Source of the DNA: Proteobacteria bacterium SPGG2 | Lineage (GTDB): Bacteria; Pseudomonadota; Gammaproteobacteria; Acidiferrobacterales; SPGG2 | Direction of reading: 5' to 3' | Assembly: GCA_001643475.1 (NCBI GenBank) | Contig: LXTK01000072.1 | Location: 1 to 12,597 of the forward strand | Length of the DNA stretch: 12,597 nt | In this document: piece by piece, positions 1 to 7,487 of the stretch | Position numbering within the stretch: position 1 is the stretch's first letter | Layout of the letters: every line of letters starts with the position of its first letter | The notes under the pieces: generated by a model | What the model was told of the DNA's origin: nothing | The model's database searches: none | Seen by the model: the letters and a program-made list of their open reading frames with translations, nothing else | Program-made: the position numbers and the translations under genes

Positions 1-11
1 TCTTCCGATCT
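1..11. other. Illumina adapter remnant at contig end
   Basis: The first 11 bases, tcttccgatct, are identical to the 3' end of the common Illumina adapter (ending GCTCTTCCGATCT). An 11-base exact match placed exactly at the first base of the window is far more likely to be untrimmed adapter than genomic sequence. Seen directly; the adapter sequence is established knowledge. Genomic sequence therefore probably begins at base 12. Confidence 0.85.
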
Positions 12-31
12 TCTGGGAATAATTTAGCCAT
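12..31 (-). CDS. Possible first codons of the gene downstream of ftsK (cut by contig end)
   Basis: Two bases after the FtsK-type stop codon on the minus strand there is an ATG at 31-29, preceded by a Shine-Dalgarno-like AAGAGA inside the end of the FtsK reading frame. It opens a frame reading M-A-K-L-F-P before adapter sequence interrupts it. In many gammaproteobacteria ftsK is followed closely by lolA, but six residues are too few to recognise any family. This is only a hint that another gene starts here. Confidence 0.2.
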
Positions 32-33
32 TG

Positions 34-159
34 TTATCTCTTAGTGGTGGGCTTACAAGCTCTAACCATTGCGTTTACTTCTTTTTCAGTGAGGAATGCC
101 CCATGCAATCGAGTCATACCACCTGACTCCATGTAAAGCATGTCACCTTTGCCAAGCAG
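34..159 (-). pseudogene. ftsK: C-terminal fragment of FtsK DNA translocase joined to the ABC frame
   Basis: The last 35-41 residues of the frame read L-L-G-K-G-D-M-L-Y, then R-L-H-G-A-F-L-T-E-K-E-V-N-A-M-V, ending K-R before TAA. This is the conserved end of the FtsK/SpoIIIE motor domain (in E. coli FtsK: LLGMGDMLY, then RVHGAFVRDQEVHAVV). No ABC protein carries this motif. The block LLGKG (bases 145-159) fits both the ABC Walker A start and the FtsK motif, so the join lies within or next to it. The fragment lacks the rest of FtsK, including Walker A and B. It probably comes from elsewhere in the same or a related genome through chimeric assembly or amplification. Confidence 0.85.
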
Positions 160-1302
160 CGCCACACGTTGCCCTGTATCAAATCTGAAGGTCACCCCAC
201 TTGCAAACCCACTATCACCTTCATCTTCCTCTCGCAGGTCTAGGTTAGTGGCAACAAGCTCACCAGAAAGAGTCGGCATGGGCTCAGGTTCATCAGTCTG
301 CATACTCTCGTCAAGCATGCCCGGTGGACCAAAGTTCTCGACCAGCAGTTCGTACTTGATGCGGGCGTCTTCCTTGGTCTGGTAGTACTTGAGCAATTCC
401 TTCCATGGATCGGAGATGTCCTTGTAGGCGGCAAGCACCGCTACCAATGCGCCGAAGGTTAACTGTCCCTTGATAACCAGGTAGCCACCGATGGAAAAGA
501 AAAAGAATGGTGTCAGTTTGTCGAGAAAGTTATTGAGAAACTTGATAAAAAACTTCAAGCGATAGATCTTTAAGCGTATCCCATAGATATTACCCATGCG
601 CGCGGAAAAGTCGGCGAGTTCTAGCCGCGAAGTATCATGGGCATGTACCTCCTGAATGCTGGTCACGACCTCGCCGATACGCTGCGACACCTTTCTTACC
701 TGGACGACGCGCTCCTTTCCCAGCGCATTGACCTTGCGTTGCAATTTCGGGATGAGGTAGGCCTGCAGCGGGTACAGTACGATGGCGGCGGCACCCAAAA
801 CCGGCTCCTGGAGAGCTATAAACACGAGTATTGTCAGCAGCGTTCCACCCTGGAAGGCGGGTAATGCGATCGAATCACCAATGAAACCGCCGAGTGGTTC
901 TGCCTCGGCCGTGATCATAGAGACGATCTCGCCCTCCGACTGCTTGCGAAAGCGGGGTAGCGGAAATCGCAGTACGCGGCTAAACAGCTGATGCCGCAAC
1001 CGCCGCAACATGCCTTCAGACACCACGCCCCGGTAAACGTTGACGAAATATTTGAAGCCGCCATTGATGAAGACAAGACCCAGGAAGAAGCTACACAGCA
1101 CCAAGAGATATGGGATTTGATCGAGTTCGTAGCCGAGCAGCGCTCGCGGAAAATTGCTGCCCCCAATGGCCTCATTGATTATGATCTTGGGCAGGTCGAG
1201 CGAGAGATACAGGAACGGGAAAGACGCGGCGGTCACAAGCACAAGCAATATCTGTTGCCGGCGGCTGTACTTGAAAATGAACTTGAAGATGCTCGGTTCC
1301 AT
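34..1302 (-). CDS. ABC transporter transmembrane domain, ATPase domain lost; reading frame fused to an FtsK tail
   Basis: The frame encodes 422 residues. Residues 1 to about 320 form an ABC type-1 exporter membrane domain, with hydrophobic segments near 17-37, 64-85, 148-180 and 262-292 and a coupling-helix region between them. From about 345 a nucleotide-binding domain begins (G-E-L-V-A-T-N-L, then G-Q-R-V-A-L-L-G-K-G at 377-386), which is the start of a Walker A loop. The expected S-G-K-S/T, Q-loop, signature and Walker B never appear. From residue 387 the sequence instead matches the end of FtsK. The start ATG at 1302 has an AAGG-type ribosome site about 9 nt upstream. The intact protein would be roughly 180 residues longer. 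The substrate is unknown. The membrane-domain call is secure; the fused protein as a biological entity is very doubtful. Confidence 0.75.
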   Translation of the reverse strand: MEPSIFKFIFKYSRRQQILLVLVTAASFPFLYLSLDLPKIIINEAIGGSNFPRALLGYELDQIPYLLVLCSFFLGLVFINGGFKYFVNVYRGVVSEGMLRRLRHQLFSRVLRFPLPRFRKQSEGEIVSMITAEAEPLGGFIGDSIALPAFQGGTLLTILVFIALQEPVLGAAAIVLYPLQAYLIPKLQRKVNALGKERVVQVRKVSQRIGEVVTSIQEVHAHDTSRLELADFSARMGNIYGIRLKIYRLKFFIKFLNNFLDKLTPFFFFSIGGYLVIKGQLTFGALVAVLAAYKDISDPWKELLKYYQTKEDARIKYELLVENFGPPGMLDESMQTDEPEPMPTLSGELVATNLDLREEDEGDSGFASGVTFRFDTGQRVALLGKGDMLYMESGGMTRLHGAFLTEKEVNAMVRACKPTTKR

Positions 1303-1458
1303 GATTTTCGCCTTTTCTATCGGAGCCGGAGGTGGCTCACTTCAGCCGCTCGTATTTTCGCGCGATAAATTTACGGCGGCGCTAACAGTATGAATCCACA
1401 CGAACAGGTGCCTACATCTCCGACACGTATAGGTCCCCCAAGTTCTCGGCAACTTCAC

Positions 1459-1483
1459 GGATAAATATTAAACTAATATCCGC
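1459..1483 (-). terminator. Weak AT-rich hairpin after the DMGDH-like gene
   Basis: Just past the stop codon of the oxidoreductase the minus strand reads cggatatta, a short loop, then taatatttatccg. CGGAT pairs with ATCCG, and a further four A-T pairs form if a 4-nt bulge is allowed. There is no clean T-tract after it. The remainder of the 185-nt gap (1303-1487) shows no convincing promoter or gene. A terminator is possible but poorly supported. Confidence 0.2.
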
Positions 1484-1487
1484 GCTG

Positions 1488-3935
1488 CTACATGCGAACG
1501 CGTTCGCTCTTGGGGTCATAGAAGGGCCGAAGCGACGCACGGGCTGGAACGCGTTCGCACGCAACCTCGATCTCATAAGATCCTGCATTAACAAAGTTCG
1601 CATTCACACCATCTTCGTGCTCGACATGGCCCATGCCGATCGCACATCCAATGGTATAACCAAACATACCGGAGGTAATACGCCCGACGATCTTGCCGTC
1701 TCGCCAAATGGGCTCATCGTGATATAGCAACGGCTCCGGATCTTCCAACGAAAATTGTACAAGCCTACGCTTAAGACCCGTCTCTTTCTGACGTAGAAGC
1801 GCGTCGCGGCCGATAAAATCAGCGTCCTTATCAAACGCCACGGCAAAACCCAACCCGGCCTCGAGCGGCGTGTCCTCTTCGGTGATGTCGTCACCCCAAT
1901 GTCGATAGCCTTTCTCCATGCGCAGCGAGTTCATGGCATGCATACCCACATGTTTCAGCCCCAAAGCATCGCCCGCGGCGACGATGGCATCGTAAACGCC
2001 AAGCGTGAACTCGGTCGGTATATAGAGCTCCCAACCAAGCTCGCCAACATAGCTGATGCGCGAGGCTCTGACCTTAGCGTAAGCCAGGTCTATCTCCTGC
2101 GACGTTCCAAAAGGAAAAGCGTCGTTCGACAGGTCAGCATCGGTTACGCGCGTAAGTAGATCACGCGCGCGTGGGCCCATCACTCCCAGCACGGCATGTC
2201 CCGACGTAACATCCGTTAATACCGCGTGGGCGCCGTCGGGGATGTGTCGCTGCAGCCAAACAAAATCTCTAACCTGCGTAGCGGCTGCTGTGACCACGAG
2301 GTAACTGTCCTCGGTGAGCCGAGTCACTGTCAGATCCGCTTCGATGCCACCGCGCTCATTAAGCCATTGGGTGTAGACGATCTTGCCCGGTGGCACGGCC
2401 ACGTTATTGGCGCATACGTGACTCAGTATTTTTTCCGCGTCGCGCCCTTGTAGCAGGAATTTCGCGAACGACGTCTGGTCTAGTATGCCCACGGTTTCGC
2501 GTATGGCTTTGTGTTCGGCACCGGAATACTCGAACCAGTTCTGACGCCCATAGGAATATTCGTACTTCGGCTCGACCCCAGGGGGGGCAAACCAATTGGC
2601 GCGTTCCCACCCAGCCAATTCGCCGAAACAGGCGCCACGGGAAGCCAAACGGTCATGCAGCGGTGTGGTACGGATCGGGCGCGCGGTTTCCACCTGCCGA
2701 AATGGCCAGTGCATAGCATATAGCAGCCCCAGCCCCTCAATCGTGCGATCGCGCAGATAGCGGCTGTTTCCTTGAAATGGCGCCCAGCGGCGGATATCCA
2801 CATCCCAAAGATCCATGGGGGGTCGACCCTTAACAATCCATTCGGCCAACACCATGCCGACACCACCCGATGATTGAATACCGATGGAATTAAAGCCGGC
2901 CGCCACGAAAAAATTCTTTAGTTCAGGCGCTTCACCCAAGATATAGCGATCGTCAGGCGTAAAACTCTCAGGCCCACAGAAAAACAACTGAATCCCGGCG
3001 TCCTTCAACATCGGAATGCGATGCAAAGCGTTATTTAAGATAGGTTCGAAGTGGTCCCAGTCTTCTGGCAACTGGTCGAATTCGAAATCTTCTGGAATGC
3101 CGTCCATGCCCCACGGTTTGGCAGCCGGCTCAAATGCGCCCACCAGCAACTTGCCGGCATCTTCCTTATAATAGGTGCAGCCATCGGGATCACGTAACAC
3201 GGCCAGATCCGGGGTTAGCGCTTCTATCGGCTCAGTGACGATATAAAAATGCTCAGCCGCGTGCAGTGGCACGTTGACCCCACACATCTTGCCGATCTCC
3301 CGCCCCCACATGCCACCACAATTGACGACGTACTCGGCCACAATGTCACCCTGATCAGTCGCCACACCGGTAACACGGCCGCCCTCACGATGAATGGCGG
3401 TGACCTTCGTATGCTCATAGATCGATGCCCCACCCATTTTCGCCCCGCGCGCGATCGCCTGGGCGACGTCCATGGGGTTGAGTTGGCCGTCCTTGGGCAA
3501 AAATACCGCGCCCACCAGATCATCGGTATTCAACAGTGGCCACATGCTACGTGCATCGGCAGGGGTGATGATCTCTACTTCAAGGCCAAAACAACGCGCC
3601 ATCGAAGCGCCGCGCTTTAGCTCTTCAAACCGTCCATTATTGGTGGCAAGCGACAGCGAGCCATTCTGCTTGAAGCCCGTTGCCTGACCAGTCTCCTGCT
3701 CCAAGGTTCCAAAGAGATCGCAAGTGTATTGCGCGAGCCGAGTGAGGTTATGTGACGCGCGCAACTGACCGACAAGCCCGGCCGCATGCCAAGTCGTACC
3801 ACAAGCAAGAGTCTTGCGTTCGAGCAGAACAACGTCCTTCCACCCCAACTTGGTCAAATGGTAAGCGACGCTACAGCCAACAATGCCGCCACCGATAACG
3901 ACAACCTGTGCCTGCGCAGGAAAATTTTTAGCCAT
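1488..3935 (-). CDS. FAD-dependent oxidoreductase with GcvT domain (dimethylglycine/sarcosine dehydrogenase type)
   Basis: The protein has 815 residues from the chosen ATG at 3935, which has a good AGGAGAG ribosome site 6 nt upstream. An in-frame ATG 17 codons further up (3986) lacks one. The N-terminal half is a DAO-type FAD fold: G-G-G-I-V-G at 15-20, with the dinucleotide-binding Glu at 39. T-T-W-H-A-A-G-L at 47-54 contains His50, which aligns with the histidine that covalently binds FAD in mammalian dimethylglycine and sarcosine dehydrogenases. The C-terminal ~390 residues are an aminomethyltransferase (GcvT-like) folate-binding domain, including Y-V-G-E-L-G-W-E-L and M-E-K-G-Y-R-H-W. The length matches single-chain DMGDH. 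Likely reaction: oxidative N-demethylation of dimethylglycine or sarcosine, with the methyl group going to tetrahydrofolate. It follows the HAD gene by 52 nt, so co-transcription is likely. The exact substrate cannot be read from the sequence. Confidence 0.9.
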   Translation of the reverse strand: MAKNFPAQAQVVVIGGGIVGCSVAYHLTKLGWKDVVLLERKTLACGTTWHAAGLVGQLRASHNLTRLAQYTCDLFGTLEQETGQATGFKQNGSLSLATNNGRFEELKRGASMARCFGLEVEIITPADARSMWPLLNTDDLVGAVFLPKDGQLNPMDVAQAIARGAKMGGASIYEHTKVTAIHREGGRVTGVATDQGDIVAEYVVNCGGMWGREIGKMCGVNVPLHAAEHFYIVTEPIEALTPDLAVLRDPDGCTYYKEDAGKLLVGAFEPAAKPWGMDGIPEDFEFDQLPEDWDHFEPILNNALHRIPMLKDAGIQLFFCGPESFTPDDRYILGEAPELKNFFVAAGFNSIGIQSSGGVGMVLAEWIVKGRPPMDLWDVDIRRWAPFQGNSRYLRDRTIEGLGLLYAMHWPFRQVETARPIRTTPLHDRLASRGACFGELAGWERANWFAPPGVEPKYEYSYGRQNWFEYSGAEHKAIRETVGILDQTSFAKFLLQGRDAEKILSHVCANNVAVPPGKIVYTQWLNERGGIEADLTVTRLTEDSYLVVTAAATQVRDFVWLQRHIPDGAHAVLTDVTSGHAVLGVMGPRARDLLTRVTDADLSNDAFPFGTSQEIDLAYAKVRASRISYVGELGWELYIPTEFTLGVYDAIVAAGDALGLKHVGMHAMNSLRMEKGYRHWGDDITEEDTPLEAGLGFAVAFDKDADFIGRDALLRQKETGLKRRLVQFSLEDPEPLLYHDEPIWRDGKIVGRITSGMFGYTIGCAIGMGHVEHEDGVNANFVNAGSYEIEVACERVPARASLRPFYDPKSERVRM

Positions 3936-3941
3936 CGCGTG

Positions 3942-3948
3942 CTCTCCT
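3942..3948 (-). promoter_or_regulatory. Ribosome binding site that sets the start of the DMGDH-like gene
   Basis: The minus strand carries AGGAGAG 6 nt before the ATG at 3935. The upstream in-frame ATG at 3986 begins a 17-residue leader with no family similarity and has no comparable site. The downstream ATG is therefore preferred. Confidence 0.75.
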
Positions 3949-3987
3949 AGTTGGCTCTTGCTAACTACTCTCGGACACCCCATCAAG

Positions 3988-4581
3988 TCAGAGTGCAGCC
4001 ATGACCTCGTCCCATGAGCGGCACAGCGTTACACCGACCGGTATCACAAATTCTCCATCGACTCCTGGCTTGAATAATATGGCGCGAGCGCTCTGTTCTG
4101 ATAAGTGGACAAGATGACGTACGTCATCATCTATAAGTACGTTGACGCCGTGCTCCCTACAAAGCGTCTGTTTATTGCTAGCTGCAGAAGAAAAGATGTT
4201 GTTAATGGTATCAGCAGCTCCGTGCTGCTCCAGCCATGTCTTAGCAAACGCAATACGACATGGCGGACGTGCGGTGATAATATAGACCCTACTATGCAGG
4301 CTCAAGGTCCGAAGTGCGCCCAGAGCGCCAGCAATAGGCGGGGCGACGAGTGTGTAGTCACGCTCATAGACCACCGACGACATGGCTTCATAGTTCTCTA
4401 CGCCGATTATGGGGACACAGGTCGTCCGATCACACTGCCAAGGTGATACCTCGAGTCCTAAGTTGTCTCGAATCCACGTCGCTTTAACAAAATTAGTATC
4501 GGCGATGGTAGCATCGTAGTCGATACCAAGACACGGCATTCGAGTTACTCGTTCACCAGCATTAGCAAAAATCTCAGCCAC
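3988..4581 (-). CDS. HAD-superfamily phosphatase, 5'(3')-deoxyribonucleotidase-like
   Basis: This 197-residue protein carries all HAD motifs: motif I D21-Y-D23-A-T25 (nucleophile and acid/base Asp), motif II Thr103 in Y-I-I-T-A-R-P, motif III Lys137 and motif IV D151-D-D153. The small size and the shape of motif II resemble the NT5C / magnesium-dependent 5' nucleotidase branch, so dephosphorylation of a nucleotide or small phosphoester is expected, with release of phosphate. The first codon is GTG at 4581, 3 nt after the PiT stop codon; an ATG at 4539 would give 183 residues, and neither start has a strong Shine-Dalgarno. The tight spacing to the phosphate transporter suggests translational coupling. 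The protein is unusually rich in cysteine for a short cytosolic phosphatase (positions 17, 50, 55, 108, 141, 187). The substrate is unknown. Confidence 0.75.
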   Translation of the reverse strand: MAEIFANAGERVTRMPCLGIDYDATIADTNFVKATWIRDNLGLEVSPWQCDRTTCVPIIGVENYEAMSSVVYERDYTLVAPPIAGALGALRTLSLHSRVYIITARPPCRIAFAKTWLEQHGAADTINNIFSSAASNKQTLCREHGVNVLIDDDVRHLVHLSEQSARAILFKPGVDGEFVIPVGVTLCRSWDEVMAAL

Positions 4582-4584
4582 CGT

Positions 4585-6069
4585 TTACTCATTAACGCTG
4601 AAAGTGCGATATACATAATCGAGTTTTCTGTTGATGTCCTTGTTGTAGAGCTTATTGACTTTGGAGTTGTCTTTCAGTCGCCACTCGCTTGTTTTATTAG
4701 CGAGGGCCTCAGCCAAGGTCCACCTGTAGCCGAACGTCCTTGCAGACAGATTGCGGATGGCTTCCATCTGTGCCGCTGTGAACCAACTTTCATCGAGCAG
4801 ATATATTTTTTCAGACTCGACTACGAACTTGCCGGTCTGCGCGTAGTACAGGGCGGCTCTGTCTTCATCATCTGTGAGCACGCGTTTTGCGTGTAACGCA
4901 TCAAGGAATTGAACGCCGGAATTAAAGCTCTTACCGCGCAGTTCTTGGAGAGCCTTGATCGGGATCTTGTGCTCTGAAAGTTTCTTCAACACCGGTGCCG
5001 ACAATTCATAACGGACCTCACGGTAGACTTGTTGATTGAAAACGTTCTGCAGGAAAAACAATGCGATAAAACAAACAACGGCTGAAATTACGGGCGTGGT
5101 TATCCAACCACCACCGATGTTGGCCAACACTTGCCAACGTATCTCCCGGCCGCCCCGCATAAGCCCAATACCCACCACGGCCCCAATCACCGCCTGCGAA
5201 CTCGAAACCGGAACCAGGGGAATTGTCGGTAATCCATTGTTTGCAAGCAAATATTCAAGTCCCTCGGAAGCGAATAGAAAAAGAACGATCGAATGCGAAA
5301 TAACAACCACCCAAGCCGCCACCGGGGACAATGGCAACAGATCTTGACCCACCGTCAACATCACTTTCTTCGAATACGTGAATACGCCGACGGCAATAGC
5401 GATCGCACCAAGCAAAAAAAGCTGTTGTATGGATGTAAGCGTAAAAAAATCGGCGACTTCGAAATCCGTAAACGATGAAACTGGCACAAAGACGCCCATA
5501 ACATTAGCGATGTTATTGGCACCCAAGCTGTACGCCCCGAAGGCGCCGGCGCATATCAAGGCCAAGCGTGTGTATGCATCCAACCGAAGCAGATGGAATT
5601 TTCCCCAACCCAGGAACTGTTCCACCAACTTGAATATGGACACAGCGAGGAGGCCGGCCAGTAGCGGGCATGCCACCCAGGTGGCAAAGATCTTGATCAA
5701 AACACTGGTATCGGTGACAGAGTCACTAAACAGATTCCAACCTATGATAGCGCCGACAACCGCTTGGCTTGTGGACACCGGTAGTCCCCATTTGGTCATC
5801 ATGTAGACGGTCCCGGCGGCGGACAATGCCACCATAAATGCGCCAGCAAGCGCATTAATCGAACCGAGTTCTCCCAGCGTGTGGGTAGTGCCGGCACCAC
5901 TTATGACCGCACCAAGAATGACGAAAATGCTGCAGACGATGGCGGCCGTCGTGAATTTGACCATTCGTGTGCCAACCGCAGTGCCGAATACATTGGCCGC
6001 ATCATTAGCCCCCAAAGACCAACCGAGAAACAGCCCACTGGTGAGAAAGAAAAGTACGGTGAGATCCAT
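4585..6069 (-). CDS. PiT-family inorganic phosphate transporter
   Basis: The 494-residue polytopic membrane protein has the two inverted PHO4 halves. The first has the G-A-N-D-A-A-N-V signature at 20-27 and P-V-S-T-S-Q-A-V-V-G at 97-106. The second has G-A-N-N-I-A-N-V at 183-190 and P-V-S-S-S-Q-A-V-I-G at 287-296. About ten hydrophobic segments end near residue 342. A hydrophilic tail of roughly 150 residues follows, longer than in many bacterial PiT proteins. PiT carriers move metal-phosphate complexes with protons or sodium and commonly also admit arsenate. The ATG at 6069 is preceded by AAAGGA with only 2 nt spacing. It lies 92 nt after the DUF47 gene, the usual partner of PiT genes, and 3 nt before the HAD phosphatase, so the three form a likely operon. 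Confidence 0.93.
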   Translation of the reverse strand: MDLTVLFFLTSGLFLGWSLGANDAANVFGTAVGTRMVKFTTAAIVCSIFVILGAVISGAGTTHTLGELGSINALAGAFMVALSAAGTVYMMTKWGLPVSTSQAVVGAIIGWNLFSDSVTDTSVLIKIFATWVACPLLAGLLAVSIFKLVEQFLGWGKFHLLRLDAYTRLALICAGAFGAYSLGANNIANVMGVFVPVSSFTDFEVADFFTLTSIQQLFLLGAIAIAVGVFTYSKKVMLTVGQDLLPLSPVAAWVVVISHSIVLFLFASEGLEYLLANNGLPTIPLVPVSSSQAVIGAVVGIGLMRGGREIRWQVLANIGGGWITTPVISAVVCFIALFFLQNVFNQQVYREVRYELSAPVLKKLSEHKIPIKALQELRGKSFNSGVQFLDALHAKRVLTDDEDRAALYYAQTGKFVVESEKIYLLDESWFTAAQMEAIRNLSARTFGYRWTLAEALANKTSEWRLKDNSKVNKLYNKDINRKLDYVYRTFSVNE

Positions 6070-6161
6070 AGTCCTTTGTTCGCTAGCCAGTCTGAATGCG
6101 GGAGGTTGGTCCGGCCAACGTGATCTTTAACCCGAACGCGGAATGATATCGTCCAACACCA

Positions 6162-6812
6162 CTAGATCTTGCGCTTAATGGCATAAATCGCTAGTGCATC
6201 AGCAATATCTTCAGCCTCATTGGCCAGTTCATCCACGCGTTCGGCGAAATAGCGGAGTTGGGTCTTGTGCGCAAGCTCGAGATCGGAGGCAAAAACGGCC
6301 CTTTTCAGCTTGGTACTGATCTTGTCAGCTTCGGTTTCAAGAAACATCACCTTACTGTTGTGATCACGCACTGCCTCGATATCTCTAAAGAATGCTCGCG
6401 CCGCTAACACCACCGCCTCGACGCATGTGACCACGGTTTCCGTAAGTTCCTTAAAGCCCCTGCGAAAACTGGCCGGAATCTCGGGCGCTTCGATGGAAAA
6501 GCGGTAGAGATTGGCTTCATAGATGTTAATCAGGTAGTCCATGGCTTCGAGCAGGCTCAGCACGTCGCCCCGCAAGTCGGGAATAAGCGTCTGTGCGTAT
6601 AAGTCAGTTTCGATGGCGCGGCGTAATTCGTCGCCGCGATGCTCGATGCCCGCACACTGCTCCAGCAACGCGTCGAATTCTTTACCCTGGCCTTTCTTCA
6701 GGTAGAGCTTAACAGCACGGTTGAAGACCAGGCCGGCCTCCGAGATCTTATCCAGAAACTCATCGATCTGATTTTCGAGCGCCCGTGTTCTCGTGAATAA
6801 ATGCAAAGCCAT
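6162..6812 (-). CDS. DUF47 / PhoU-like phosphate transport regulator
   Basis: The protein has 216 residues from ATG 6812, is almost entirely helical in character and is rich in charged heptads. It shows family features such as F-L-E-T-E-A-D-K-I near residue 162 and the closing segment N-E-A-E-D-I-A-D-A-L. DUF47 (TIGR00153) proteins are PhoU relatives encoded beside PiT transporters and are thought to modulate them; they are cytosolic and bind metal clusters in the PhoU fold. The start at 6812 has AAGGA 9 nt upstream; an alternative start 10 codons earlier (6842) has no such site and adds residues unlike the family. It is the first gene of the PiT operon, so its promoter must lie in the 6813-7487 gap. 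Confidence 0.9.
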   Translation of the reverse strand: MALHLFTRTRALENQIDEFLDKISEAGLVFNRAVKLYLKKGQGKEFDALLEQCAGIEHRGDELRRAIETDLYAQTLIPDLRGDVLSLLEAMDYLINIYEANLYRFSIEAPEIPASFRRGFKELTETVVTCVEAVVLAARAFFRDIEAVRDHNSKVMFLETEADKISTKLKRAVFASDLELAHKTQLRYFAERVDELANEAEDIADALAIYAIKRKI

Positions 6813-6821
6813 TATTATTAG

Positions 6822-6826
6822 TCCTT
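6822..6826 (-). promoter_or_regulatory. Ribosome binding site that sets the start of the DUF47 gene
   Basis: The minus strand has AAGGA 9 nt upstream of the ATG at 6812. This favours that start (M-A-L-H-L-F) over the upstream in-frame start at 6842. Confidence 0.7.
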
Positions 6827-6956
6827 GATCTCCGGGGCACACCCCACCGTTATTTTCCCTGGATTTAGCCAGCCCCTACCGTACCATGCTTGATCGAAAT
6901 CGCTACACTCTGGGTCGGACTTCGGCCATCAGCAACTTGTCGTTGTTTAAAGCGAC

Positions 6957-6986
6957 CTGCTTTGGGCGTAACCCACCCGAAAGCAG
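6957..6986. repeat. Imperfect hairpin in the intergenic region
   Basis: CTGCTTT at 6957-6963 is matched by AAAGCAG at 6980-6986. GGG at 6964-6966 can extend the stem with CCC at 6976-6978 if one G is bulged, giving 10 base pairs with a 9-nt loop. No T-tract follows on either strand, so this is not an obvious terminator. It may belong to an intergenic repeat family. Confidence 0.45.
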
Positions 6987-7238
6987 CACAGCAGTGGCAA
7001 AAAATTGCTACAAGCGGTGTCCCCCGCAATGCCGCTGGCCCCTCTCTTTTGGTTATATTTTTTAGTATGTTACTGTTACAGCTCGTACTGTCAATCGCGC
7101 TCAGATCCGCAGTTGGTCCCAACACTGGCGCAGAATTGACTACTTGCGAAAACAGAGTGCATGGGTTGAAATTCCGTCTATCGGCGGTACTGGGCGTGCC
7201 CCAAACGCTAGCTGATCTTTTGGGACCGGCTCGGCACC

Positions 7239-7433
7239 ATGGTTGGCGCCGACTATGACTCGTTCTTCTACGATGGCACCTGCTTGACGATCATTGGCCA
7301 ATCTACGTTTATTGCTGCTTACGCCATGCCCGTTTTTATTTCACGTCTGCGACGTGTCGATCCTGCGCTTGATCGGAACATCTTCGACCCGGGCAATCTC
7401 GAAGGTCAGGTCGACTCTTCGGAACAGCCATAG
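7239..7433 (+). CDS. Doubtful small hypothetical ORF upstream of the MetE-like gene
   Basis: The frame encodes 64 residues from an ATG at 7239 and ends 54 nt before the MetE-like gene in the same direction. It has a mildly hydrophobic stretch around residues 16-34 and a polar end. I do not recognise any family, there is no good Shine-Dalgarno, and nothing beyond its position supports expression. It may be a chance frame or the remnant of a longer gene. Confidence 0.15.
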   Translation: MVGADYDSFFYDGTCLTIIGQSTFIAAYAMPVFISRLRRVDPALDRNIFDPGNLEGQVDSSEQP

Positions 7434-7487
7434 ACCTGAGTTTTTCTGACCGACTCCCTTACCAGCACTAAACACGGCGAAATCACT

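Larger units (their letters stand above)
6813..7487. other. Divergent intergenic region (675 nt), structured, no convincing gene
   Basis: This gap separates the minus-strand PiT operon from the plus-strand MetE-like gene and must hold both promoters, neither of which I can place with confidence. Overlapping open frames exist on both strands (plus 6890-7258 and 7239-7433; minus 6865-7125), but they resemble no family I know, lack good ribosome sites and conflict with one another. The part at 6950-7045 is dense in inverted repeats, described separately, which suggests a dispersed intergenic repeat or a structured RNA. 7040-7085 is AT-rich. Confidence 0.5.

Noticed and set aside
2390..2866. Several 70-130 codon frames on both strands within the DMGDH-like gene
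   Set aside because: They are shadows of the long coding frame, which has full domain support.
3936..3986. Upstream ATG start for the DMGDH-like gene
   Set aside because: The 17-residue leader is not family-like, and the strong AGGAGAG site directly precedes the ATG at 3935.
7068..7100. Possible Pho box (CTGTTA and CTGTCA direct repeats) upstream of the phosphate genes
   Set aside because: The repeats start 15 nt apart instead of the 11 nt of a PhoB site, and they lie about 260 nt from the DUF47 start. The match is too poor to claim.
6865..7125. 86-codon open frame on the minus strand upstream of the DUF47 gene
   Set aside because: It mirrors the plus-strand frame over the same structured segment, with no start signal and no family resemblance.
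6890..7258. 122-codon open frame on the plus strand in the intergenic gap
   Set aside because: It overlaps an 86-codon frame on the other strand, has no ribosome site, resembles no family, and lies in a repeat-rich segment. It is more likely a chance frame.
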